A stretch of 64,000 bases of DNA, taken from NCBI GenBank assembly GCA_944472155.2, contig OX235275.1, positions 31,114,865 to 31,178,864 of the forward strand. Direction: 5' to 3'. Position 1 is the first letter of the stretch. The number at the start of each line of letters is the position of its first letter. Below are positions 41,901 through 53,900 of this stretch, piece by piece. The notes under the pieces are model-generated. The model ran no database searches. It saw nothing but the letters and a program-made list of their open reading frames with translations, and was not told where the DNA came from. Made by a program: the position numbers and the translations under genes. The DNA is from Trichobilharzia szidati (taxonomy: Eukaryota; Platyhelminthes; Trematoda; Strigeidida; Schistosomatidae).

Positions 41901-44900
41901 ATTAATTTTACAAGGATAACCCGTAATTAAATAAAATAATTTGGACAATTATAATTTTTATAGGTTTAGGGGGAGGTTGGCGACGTAGTCCTGTTTATGC
42001 ATTCTTCTAGAGGTGGCCACGGTAAGGAAAGTGGCTGTACAAATTTCTTCTGAACACATAGGCTTGGCTTCTTCAGGTGGATTCCGATTGTTTCAGCTGT
42101 CTGTAGAAGACGAACTCGGAGAGCAAAGTTAGGATTAGTCGGAATGCGATAAATAATTTTAAATGCAGTATTAACATCAACTTTATGCTCAGTATCAACA
42201 AGGTGTGCTAAAATTACGTGTTATCCTTGTAAAATTAATTTATTCTAACCATTTCTACCTTTTAAATGTGTATTGATTTTCTTCGTTAATTATCAACCCC
42301 TTGGCCTTTTGACACTGACTAATTATTGTTAACAAACATATCAGTGCCACCTGATTGGTAAACTGTTGTGTATTGTAATAAAAATGCTATGTGTATTACA
42401 GTAGAGCCAGAGATGAGGATCTAATTGAAAAGTAAATATTTCTTCTCTCAATCTTTCTGTTTTCCAAATGTCTAAATGGGGATTTTTTCTATATCAAAAT
42501 GTTTGACCTTAGACTTACAAATATTGTTCTACTTCGGTTGAACACTTTAAACATATAAAGTATAATTATATTTCAATGGTTTACACACAATGATAAGCTT
42601 TTTTGTTATTGGTTTTATTTCGAGCCAAATTACTGCCCGTGTTCACACCAACTGTTGGAATTGTTTTGTTTTTGTAAACATAGTGTACTTTATTATAAAT
42701 TATTTAAATTAATCCCAGCGTGTTTAAGAAAATCAAAACAAGATTTTTCTGATCGTTTCTCTGTGTAAGCCACAGCTTCTTCAGCACATGTGGTTTGGAA
42801 ACTTATTATGTACTTTACATCAGAATTTTAGTGATTACATTCGACTAAAAGTTCATGGTCGTAGATAATTGAATATGAAAAATCGATTTGTGTATATGCG
42901 GTAAACAATGGTGTGTGTATGTGTGTATGGGTAAACAGTTGCAAAACGTTTAATAGCCTCTACATAAGAAGATATAGACAATCGGGAGTTTTGACCCAGT
43001 ATTATTAATTATTAATATGTATCCATTTTTATTTATTAATCAGGATTTGCTGTGCATCAGCTAACATCACACCCTCATGTCTGTTCAAACTGTTGGGATT
43101 CACCCATATATGCAGGGATTTCGCAGTCAGTCTTTCTTTATACGAACCAAAACCTTTCTGTAGAACCTTAGTCCTATCAAGGTCCACTTTGTGTCCCATT
43201 TCTATCGAATGCAGTGCAAACGTTAATCTTCTTTATATCTGCGGAGGCATTGTTTGTGCCCTTTCACTCTTATATACACCTTTCTGAACGTGTCTCCTAC
43301 ATATACGGCATCACAGTCCCCACAATTGATCTGGTACACACAATTTTGTTAGTTACCTTCCTTTATTTTATTTTTAATCTTCACCATTGATGAGCGTAAG
43401 GTGTTGTTTGCACGAAAATACACTCTTAAGTTACGATCGTTAAGCAATCGCTTTATCTCATCGAATGTTTCTTTGCGATAAGGAATCACCACTGTACTAT
43501 CCCAATTCTTAGCAAGAGGTTTCGATTCATCCTTATCTTCACACATTTATGAGTTTGATCACGGATTGATATCTGTTAGAGAATCATTATAACCTTGTAA
43601 CCAGAAAGTCCTGGGTTCGAACCCAGGTATGGGGGTGCCTACTGCCGATGACTCCCAAACTAGGATGAAACATCTGTCCAGTACTCCCTGGTTTGCAATA
43701 TTTCTCTATCTGTTATCAGTCTTTGATAAACCCGTAAAAACAAAACTAATCCTTATAAACCAAATATAAATAATTATATTTGTAAAATCTCAGTCGAAAT
43801 GTTAAACAAATATCTCTGTATTTATACAGTTAGGGAAATCAATGTCACATTTAAAAATATTAACAAACCATGGGAATTCAGTAATTAAATGCGAGTGCAG
43901 AAAATCAATAATCATGCACGTGTGGGAAAGATATAATTATGCAGGCGCAATCAATATTGATGAGTCACCTGTGTATATATCAACGACACAGTCCGGAACC
44001 AAGACGGAACAACTGTAAGATATTCTCCGGCCACAGATAATCTCTAACTGAATATTAGTTCATGACGACATCTACATTAGGATTTACTTAAAGATTTGGT
44101 AAAATTAGAGGTATATATTTCAAATTGGTGCCTACGTTCTCATTCTTACTAATTTAAACTTCCTGTATGATTTTGCGTTTTATTATTAGCCTTTAAAACC
44201 GTTTGTTGAAGTAAAATTTCAACAGCACAAAAAATCGACAATTCCATCTGAAGGTAGAAATCCAAGTTGGAACACAGAATTTCGATTCGGATTCTTGTAA
44301 GTCCTAATTTTATATTTCGTTTTGTCGGTAGAATAAAAGTAACTTGAGAGGGAGTGATAACTTTCAGCAGTTTTCTCCCCCCCACCGCAGAGGTTCACTG
44401 GTAGAATACTTGTTAGCTAGATCCGGCTATTAGAACCTGACCGTTTCAAGCCTTAGGCTCGTCTAGGAGGAAAATGGATGAGGAAGTTATTGATGAAGAT
44501 CATATAGTTTACATTAATTGTACTATGTTAGTCATGCAAGCCATACTGAAAAATCCTGAAGACATATTTAAGTCATGGAGAAAATAAAAGACAGATTCAG
44601 CCAAGAAAATTTTCTTTATCGACGAAATCATCTTCAGAGGCTGTACAATCGTATTTATACTTACAAAAATATATAGTGGTCTATTTATTATTGAGTAATA
44701 GGGGGTGACATAATTGATATAATTACTCAGGAGTGGCTTTAGAAGTGAAAATTAAAAGTTGTAAATTACATGGTACTCAACGGCACAACGTCCTCATAGA
44801 GAATGGATATCCTCCAAGATTTATCGAGAAAAACATGAAGCCAAGGGAAAAACCTGAAAGAATACAGACGGTGCCGAAGAAACTACTGTTTATGAGTGTT

Positions 44901-47900
44901 GAATTTAAAGGTGATACCGCAGCTGAGATCCTGAAGAATCGCCTATGCAGATCACTGAGAAAAGCCTTCTTTATGGCTGAGCTACGTATCAATTTCTACA
45001 GCCGACAAATGATCAACGGATGTGTGAAGGACAAACTGCCGCTTTGGGCCACCTCAATATGTGTTTATAAATTCACTTGCTCGTGTGGAGCTAGTTATAT
45101 TGGCCGCACAAAGCGCACGCTTTCCAAACGCATCTCTAAGCATTATCCGGCATGGTTAGCAAAGGGACAATGTAAGACAATTACTAGCTCAATTCTCGAG
45201 CATTTGGTGAACTCAGGCCACGTAGCTCCACCAGAATCGTCTTTCAAGATCATCTACAAAGTGAAGCCAAATGGCACAAAGGGCGTCAGGTTTCGGCTTT
45301 TGTGTATGGCGGAGGCTCTGGCAATTCAGCAATACAACCCTGAACTCTGTATACAGAAAAAGTTTGTCCAGTCTCTTATTCTGCCTTGGTCTTAATCTCT
45401 TCACTAATCGTTCCTTGTAAAAAAAAATATATTTTGATTTTTTCTTTTCATTCTAATTTCACTTTTAGTTAGCTTTTGCTTTAATAATTAATCCACTATT
45501 ATCACTCTCATATGATTCTTTTGTATATTTTCACACCCTCTTCACACTTGTTAAATTGACACTCAAATACTTTTATTCTCACTTAATAGCAATTTTAACC
45601 TTATCAAATTTCTATCTTTGTGCCGTTGAGTACCATGTAATTTACAACTTTTAATTTTCACTTCTAAAGCCACTCCTGAGTAATTACATCAATTATGTCA
45701 CCCCCTATTACTCAATAATAGACCACTATATATTTTTGTTAGTATAAATACGATTGTACAGCCTCTGAAGATGATTTCGTCGATAAAGAAAATTTTCTTG
45801 GCTGAATCTGTCTTTTATTTTCTTCATGACTCAATGGGTATTTTCGGTGACATATTTAAGTGTAATAAATGAGGAACCAAACATATATGACCAAATAGTG
45901 ACATGATCCAGTGTAAACTTGTAGTAAGTGGGATTTGCGGGTTCAGTCTTCTGTTACTTCAACAAAAAAGTTATATATGATCATTCACTCAACTACTTTT
46001 AATGATACTCTTCAACACTGAAGTCTTCTCTTCAAAACTCCATAATCTGTAGTCTTAACTATTGGTGAAATTTTATTGTTTTTACGCTATTTCCGCTGGT
46101 TGCTTCAAAAAGATGCACTCAATTGTTCATGGATGAGGTGTATAACTGTTGGGGTGCCGCCAACAATTATACATCTCATTGAAACGTTGTACGATAATGC
46201 AGCTTGCCAAAAAATCCACAATGGGAAACTCACAGAATCCTTCGGAGTGAAGACGGGAGTAAGACAGGGCTGCTCATTATCTCCATTGATTTTTCTGATT
46301 GAGGTAGACTAGACAGTGCAACAGACAGCAGGTAATGAGGAGACAGGCATAAAATGGACCCACATAAAAACTTGGAGGATCTGGATTTCGCCGATGATAT
46401 ATGTCTAGAAGATATGCAAGTGAAAAGCCACAAGTTGGCAGAAGGTGCATTAAAGATAGGGCTTCAGGTCGACATTGAGAAAACAGAGGTGATGAAGATT
46501 CTTGATCAACACACAGCAACAACAACAGACAACAATCCGCACAAATGGGAGAAATCTGAAAGATGGTAACAACTCTATTGATCTGACTTAGCTTTTGCTT
46601 GTTTGCTTGTTTTTCTAACTACTTAAAACTCTTGCATTCTTTAAGACTTTTACGTAATTCCTTATTTTATTTTTTTTCCATATTCACCGTGAGCACAACT
46701 CTTTCATCAAACTATTCATGTTATTACGTAACTCTTCTTTAACAATCGTTTGTGACCACTCATCACTTTTGTAACTTCCCTCTTATATCGACATCCAATT
46801 CCTCTCAATGCTTTTTGTATTACGTAACTCCACTAAAATCTGAAAGAAGCAACCTCCTTTACCTACCGACCTGGGAAGCATCGTTCCAACTACAAGCAAA
46901 TCTCATGAGGATATCAAAGCGAGGATCGGGAAAGCGTGGCGAACCTCTATTACGCTCAAGTCTGTGCGGAGATCAATAGTACTCAGCGAGAAAAGTAAGA
47001 TTTCGATTTTCAACTCCAGTGGAAAGTCACTGTTACTTACTATACCGATCAGATACTTGGCGCCACGCCGCGTCACGAAGGCCACTTTGAACAAACTACA
47101 GACCTTCACCAACGATTGTCTTCGCTCAATGCTACTCAAGATCAGATCAGAAAAGATAAGCAACAGGGATCCCTTGGAGCGAACCAACCAACCAGGAACC
47201 AATTATGCAAGAGATATGCAGGAAGTGGAACTCGACCGAATGGGAAGCCGCGAGTTGGTCGTCAGTGCGAGGGGAACATGGAGGAGGTCACGTGAACAGG
47301 AGATGAAAGCATGTAGGCAGACGTGGAGCTAGGTGATGAAAACGTTGGTGGAGAACCGAACGCAATGGAGACGTGCGGCTGAAGCTCTATGTTCATCTTG
47401 GAACTAAAGGACAAAATAATAATATAATAATAAATCATTCATACCTTAGCCATAACCAGGGAATTGGACTTAAACGTTTTAAGAGTTTTAAGTTTCCAGC
47501 TTTCCATGAATATCTGTTATAGTTATGAGGATATTGGTGGTTCTATCGCCACTCGATTCGTTTATTTGCACATTTTGAGGTTAGAAATATTTCTTTGCTC
47601 AATATTATTTATTAGTTTAATGTTTCTTCTGAAACTCGCCCATTCTGGAAACAACTCCAACACTGTGGCGTACCCGAAATCCTTAACAACCTCATTTAAC
47701 AGTTATGTGCCAATACTGCCTGTCTGGTGATCCATAACCGAAAAGTCGGTGAAGCGTTTGAAGCTGCCCACTACTATCACTGATGATATTCCTGATTGTG
47801 GTGGACTGGTTTACGCGGAACACCATAAATGGGGAGTGAGAAGACAGGAATATGTTGGACCACGGATAAGAAGACTCTAGAATATCTGGATTTCGCTGGT

Positions 47901-50900
47901 GATGATTTATATCTACCGTCACACAAACTCGAAGACTTACAGGCGAAAACTAACAAACTGGCAGAAGAGGCTGGCTGGCTGGCAGGGGAGACAGGACTCC
48001 AGGTGAACATACACAAGACGGAGGTGATAAAGATAACTAGCTAACTAACCAAGGAACAGCTAACAACAACCAGCACCAATCACCATCAAAGTGAGAAATT
48101 TGAAAGAGGTTACTTCCCTAACTTATCTAGGCAGTATCGTTTCAACTACAGGATGAAATGGAACAGGCCTTCATCAACCTGAAACCAGTTTGGAAATCCC
48201 CTGAACTGATTCAGCATAAACAATAAGATTCGGACTTTCGATACTAGTGTCGAGTCAATCACTTCTTCTAGATGTGTCAGAAACTTGGCGCGTTACTCAA
48301 AGCACTTCCAACAGGCGGCGGACGTTTGTCGACAGGTGCCTTCTCTGGCTCTATGCTGAAGATCAGATGGACAGTCAGAAAGAATTAGCGAAATAAACTC
48401 TGGGAACAAACCAGTCAAGAACTTATTACTCAAGACATATACAGAAGAGAATGAAGATGGGTCGGCCACACGGTGTGGAGGTCTTCGAATGACATCGTAC
48501 GGCAGGTGCTTGAGTGGAATCCAGGTGGAAGACGACGAGTTGTGCGTGAGTCGGAGGGTGATATTGAGGAGGTTGTGTTATTAGGATACTGGAGTCTATG
48601 TGCAGTCATAGATATGACGTGCTGTTGAAGCCTTATGTTCTACTCGGAACCCTAAAGAAATAATAACAATAAAAATAAATGTTTCTTCTAACTGTTGTAT
48701 ATGATAAAGATAAGGCCAAACTGTTAATGCTATATATTTTTTTATCATATACACTAAATTTGGTATTAGTGTTTCATTTCCCTTTCAAAAACCATCCCGA
48801 TTCTTCTTTTCATTTCACTGGTCAGTTTAACAGCGGAAACACCAAATTTAGAATGCATGAAAGATCCAATCATCATTAATGTCTACGATCAAGTGACATT
48901 CAGTCAGGCAGAAAGTGAACAGTCGGAACCATTGTCAACGTCATCATCATCACACTACATACAACGTATTGAACATCGTTTAATCGGTTCAACTGAAGTA
49001 CCTTTGTCAACAGTTTACTTGAACTCTAAGGTAGGTGAATTCATTTAGTACATATGCAACTATTTATACTTGTGATTGTTTCGATGTAATATCTGAATGC
49101 ATTACTTCCATGGCTGTTAGACTGAGTGTAGGCTGAAGCTGAATAAAGCAACGCGGTTGTACAACCCTGAAAAAATCTGATGTGAGTGATACCGGGCAAA
49201 GTGAAACTTTAAACACCGCTGACTACCAATCAGCGAATGACCTCGAACGCACCAATCACATGAAACAGGCATTTTTGTGTATGGAATACATATGTTTATT
49301 AAAAAAAGTGCTTAAAAATTGTAGAAGAGTGTTATAAAAGATACCTTCATCTCATAGGTGATGAAAATAGCTTGCAGTTTTAGGTTGGTGTATCAATAGG
49401 GTGTAATTTCATTGTGGGCAAAATTTATTTTGATAAAGTCTCATAGTGCTATACAGTAATATTTACTGAGCAATAAATTGTGCCCGTCGGTGGCATAGTG
49501 GTAGGACGCTCTCCAACCATGCACAAGGTCCGGGGTTCGATTCCCGGCCGACGCACTCCCTTACCTCGCTAAGCCAGAAATAATACTGGTGAAGAGGAAA
49601 GGTTGGGCATGAGGCTAGCAACCCCATCCTGTAAAAATAAACACTGCTACAGAAACTTCAAGCCACTAGCTTGAGGCCCTATGTTCCACTGGGGAACGTG
49701 AAGGAGAAAAATAAATAAATAAATTGTGCTCGGAACGTCATCAGAAAATAATAATTTATGACACTGTGAAACCTTATCAAAATAAATTTTATCCACAATG
49801 GAATTATATCCCACTACCACAGTGCAGAAGTTATATTCTTATATCAACAGAGTAATTTAACCACATTCTATGGATGTAATTATTGAGGTCTTCTAACCCA
49901 AATCTTTCCTGAATCTAACCCTTACGTGAAAATATCTCTTAACTAACTGTAATCTAACTAGAACCAACCCTAATGTCGCCTTTATTAGATTAACCTAACC
50001 CTAACTTGTCCATGGCTTAAAACGTTACTTTATCTTTCCCAAACCTAGGCTGAAACTTGCTAGATATCCCATTTAATGGCATAACACTTCGATGAGCGCA
50101 TATTATTGATGACGACAACATTATTTGTCAGCTTCCACAAACTCGCTCAGTGAATGTTCCAAGGTCACTGGTGCGGTCACACTCCATTGGTAGTTAGTGG
50201 TGCTTAAAGTTTAACTTGACCTGATACCGGTAATTTAAAACACTATCATCCAATTTTACAGTCAGAGACACTACCAATGAGTAATTATTATTATTATTGT
50301 TCCCTTGGGTTCCTAGTGGAACATACGGCTTCAACTGCACTTCTCCACTTGCTTCTGTCTTGTGCTGTACTTTTCACTTGCGTCCATGTTATTCCATACT
50401 GTTTCATCTCCTCCTCACACGATCTCCTCCATGTCACCCTTGGACGTCCCACTCGCCGCTTCCCTTTCGGGTTCCACTCGAGCTATGGCCTGACGCGCGA
50501 CGTCACCCAGAGGCCTCCTCAGCGAGTGTCCAATCCATCTCCACTTCCTCCTGCATATTTGTTGGGCGATTGGTTCCTGTTTCGTTCGTTCCCATAGCTT
50601 CTTGTTAGTGATTCTTTCCGGCCATCTAATCTTCAGTATGGAGCGAAGACAGTTGTTGATAAAGGTCTGCAACCTGTTGAAAATATTCTTTGTGACCCGC
50701 CAAGTTTCTGATCCGTAAAGCAAAATTGACTTCACGTTTGTATTGAAAATCCGAATTTTGTTGTTGATGCTGAATGACGAAGATTTCCAGATTGGTTGTT
50801 TCAGGTTGATGAATGTGTTTCTCGCCTTCCCGATTCTCGATTTGACATCCTCGTTTGTTCCACCTACCTGTAGTTGAGACAATGCTCCCTAGCTAGATAA

Positions 50901-53900
50901 GTGAATGAAATAACCACTTTTAAATCCCTCTGGTTGATGGTGATTGGGGCTGGATGTTGCTGTTGTTGTTGTTGGTTGGTTATTTTCATTACCTCCGTCT
51001 TGTCTATGTTCACCTGGAGTCCTGTCTTCTCTGGCTGCTTCTTCGACCAGTTTGTCGGTTTTCGCTTGTAAGTCTTCAATTTTGTGTGACATCAAACATA
51101 AATCATCCGCAAAATCCAGGTCTTCTAGGTTCTTCACGTCTGTCCAGGATATCCCTGTCTTCTCGTTTCCCACTGTCTGACGCATAATCCAGTCCACCAC
51201 AATTAGGAATATCATTGGTGATGATATGCACCCTTGTCTGACTCCTGTGTTTACTCCAAACGCCTTGCTGAGTTTTCCGTTGTGGATCACTTGACATGTG
51301 CCGTTGTCGTACAGTTGTTGAATAAGGTTGATGAATATTTGGGGTACGCCGTAGTACTCGAGTAGTTTCCAAATTACTTCGCGGTCAACGCTGTCGAAAG
51401 CCTTCTCAAAGTCTATAAAGTTGAGGTAGAGATTTGATCGCCATTCCATGCTTTGTTTGATGATGATGCGTAGAGTTGCAATTTGGTCAGAACATGATTT
51501 GCCTTTCCTGAATCCAGCTTGTTCTGGTCGGAGTTCTGTATCCAGTGCGTCCTTCATTCTCTCCAGGATGATGCGACTCAGGATTTTACTTGGCGTCGAC
51601 AGGAGCATGATTCCTCGCCAGTTCTTGCAGAGTCCCAGGTCGCCCTTCTTTGGTAGTTTCACCAGGTAACCTTTTCTCCAGTCAGTAGGCACCTTTCCCT
51701 CTTTCCAGATCTTTTGCAATAATGGAGTCAGCATATCTGCTGTCGTTTCTGGGTCCGCTTTCAGTGCTTCCGGGGGTATTCCATCTGGTCCAGCTGCCTT
51801 TCCATCTTTCGGAAGGTTGATTTCATTCATGACTTCAGCTTTCGTTGGAGGATTGGTGTCAACTTGCAGTTGTGTACGTGCTGTTGTTGGTATTACTGGA
51901 CGGGTTGTAGGTGGTGGTCGATTCAAGAGTCCTTTGAAGTGGTCCGCCCATTGTTTAATCTGTCTTTCTTCCTTGGTAATTGGGTTCCCTTGGTTGTCTT
52001 TTATAGGTTTCAATTGTGTTGATCTCTTCCCGGATAAAGACTTGGTTATCTGATATAGTGTCCTCAGGTCCCTTTTGCCTGCTGCCTTCTCAGCTTCAGT
52101 AGCCAGGTTGTCGTAGAATTGTCTTTTGTCCTTCCTGGCACTCTTCTTCACTTCTTTGTCCAGTGCTGTGTAAGTTGAGTTCAGCGTCTCTTTCTCTTGT
52201 CCATCTTTGCATTGAATCATTTTTTCTTTCACCTTTCTCCTCTCCTCTATTAGTTTCCAAGTGTCTGTTGAGAGCCATTCCTTGTCTTGTTTCTTCTTTC
52301 TTCCTAAAACCGTTGAGCACGTTTCGTTGAAAATTGCCTTCAGAGAGTTCCAGTGGTCTTCCACGGATGATTCCTCAGGGGTGCCACGTAGTGTTTCCTG
52401 CTTTGCTCTGACAGTTGCAGTGTAAGTGTCCTTTGTGGTTGTGTCTTTCAGTTTTTGCGTGTTGAACTTGCATTGTGGCCTATCCCCAGGTATCCTCGAG
52501 GCTTTCAGCTTCACCTTGAAAGTCCTTTGTACTAGATAGCGGTCTGAACCGACATCTGCTCCTCTCCTCGATCTTGTGTCCAGTAGGCTCCGTCTCCACT
52601 TCCTTGAGATTGAAATGAAGTCTATCTGGTTTTTGGTGTGTCCATCTGGTGAAATCCATGTTGCCTTGTGTATATCCCTGTGTTTGAACACACTGCCACC
52701 AATCACCAAATCATTGAAGGCGCAGAAGTCTGAGAAGAGTTCGCCATTTTCGTTCATTTCACCGAGGGCCTCACGACCCATGGTGAGTTCTCTTCCTGTA
52801 TTGTCTCCTCCCAGTTTCGCATTCATGTCGCCCATCAGGATTTTGATATCGCTCTTTGGGACGTTGTCCATTACTGTTTGTAGTTGACTGTAGAAATCCT
52901 CCTTCTTCTCATGTTCTGAGGCGTTTGTAGGCGCGTAGCACTGAATGATTGTAACCTTTTTTCCTTTTGAATTGAACCTGGCTGTCATTATCCTGGAGGA
53001 GATTGGTTCCCACTGCATGAGAGCTCTAGCCGCTGTTGGTGACATCATGATGGCTACTCCCTCGGTGTGCTCGTGATTGTCCTCTGGGTGACCGGAGTAG
53101 ATTATTGTCTCTCCAGTTGATAGTTGGCTCCTTCCACATCCGTTCCATCTGCTCTCGCAGATTCCCAACACTTCTACTTTATATCTCCTCATTTCTGTGG
53201 CTACTTGAGCAGCCTTCCCAGCTTCGTACATTGTACGAACATTCCACGTCCCCATCCTTATTTTTGCTTTCATCGAAAGAAGGCATATCGGCTGACTGGC
53301 TTCCCGAAGGCTTTCACCAGCCCGCGTCATTTCACTTCCCCGATTCCAGCGAAAAATAAGGTCACTATTTGTAATTTTAGAATTTTGAATATATTTGTGC
53401 GCTGAAGTTTTAGTAGCAATTTGGTTAAGTTTTGGGGGTGGAGTTGCTAGCATCACGCCCCAACCCTCCCTCTTTATCCGGGCTTGGGACCGGCTAGAAT
53501 ACTAGTGACCTAGTAATCTAGGCGAGGTTACCAATGAGTAAGGGTGGGGAAAATTGTCTATCTACTAGGGGAAAGAAGGTTAGTTAGTTTGTGCCCATTT
53601 TTGATTGGACACTAGTAACTAGTGTGACGTGTCTAGTCCTTTCTTTGGTGCAGGCTGAATTCTATCAGTCAGGTTTCGCAATGTGGCCACCATTCTAGGT
53701 ACTCGCCATCACGGTGCACATTGATTTGATGATATTAGATAGTTGGAGGCAATCAGCAGGAAGCCTTCGACCTAGGTTTCGTGCTAGCTGGCACTCATCA
53801 GCAAGGTGTATCTGCAGTCTTGAAGGAATTCATGTCCTTTCTGAGATTCAAACCCGCGTCACCCAGTGGCGATGAGTGCCAACCAACACGAAACCCAGGT

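Larger units (their letters stand above)
50272..53541 (-). mobile_element. Nearly full-length RTE type A LINE, 13 bp target duplication
   Basis: Body 50285-53528 (3.24 kb), flanked by TACCAATGAGTAA at 50272-50284 and 53529-53541. Contains a 5' UTR of about 70 bp, an ORF with APE endonuclease and RT (53456-50889), the C-terminal part in a second frame (50882-50415) and an (ATT)n end. The most complete element in the window, and the reference for the type A fragments. Confidence 0.95.

Noticed and set aside
45760..45800. Hammerhead-like string CUGAAGAUGAUUUCGUCGAUAAAGAAAAUUUUC in the Penelope arms (given here only as its parts CUGAAGA and GAAAAUUUUC)
   Set aside because: The two boxes and a palindromic AAUU are present, but no proper stem II can form between them, so I do not call a ribozyme.
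49960..50010. Telomere-like repeats ('CCTAACCCTAAC')
   Set aside because: Only about two units inside the arm of a fold-back element; not a telomere tract.
51448..53405. Plus-strand open frames across the RTE element
   Set aside because: They are antisense shadows of the RTE ORF on the minus strand and have no motifs.
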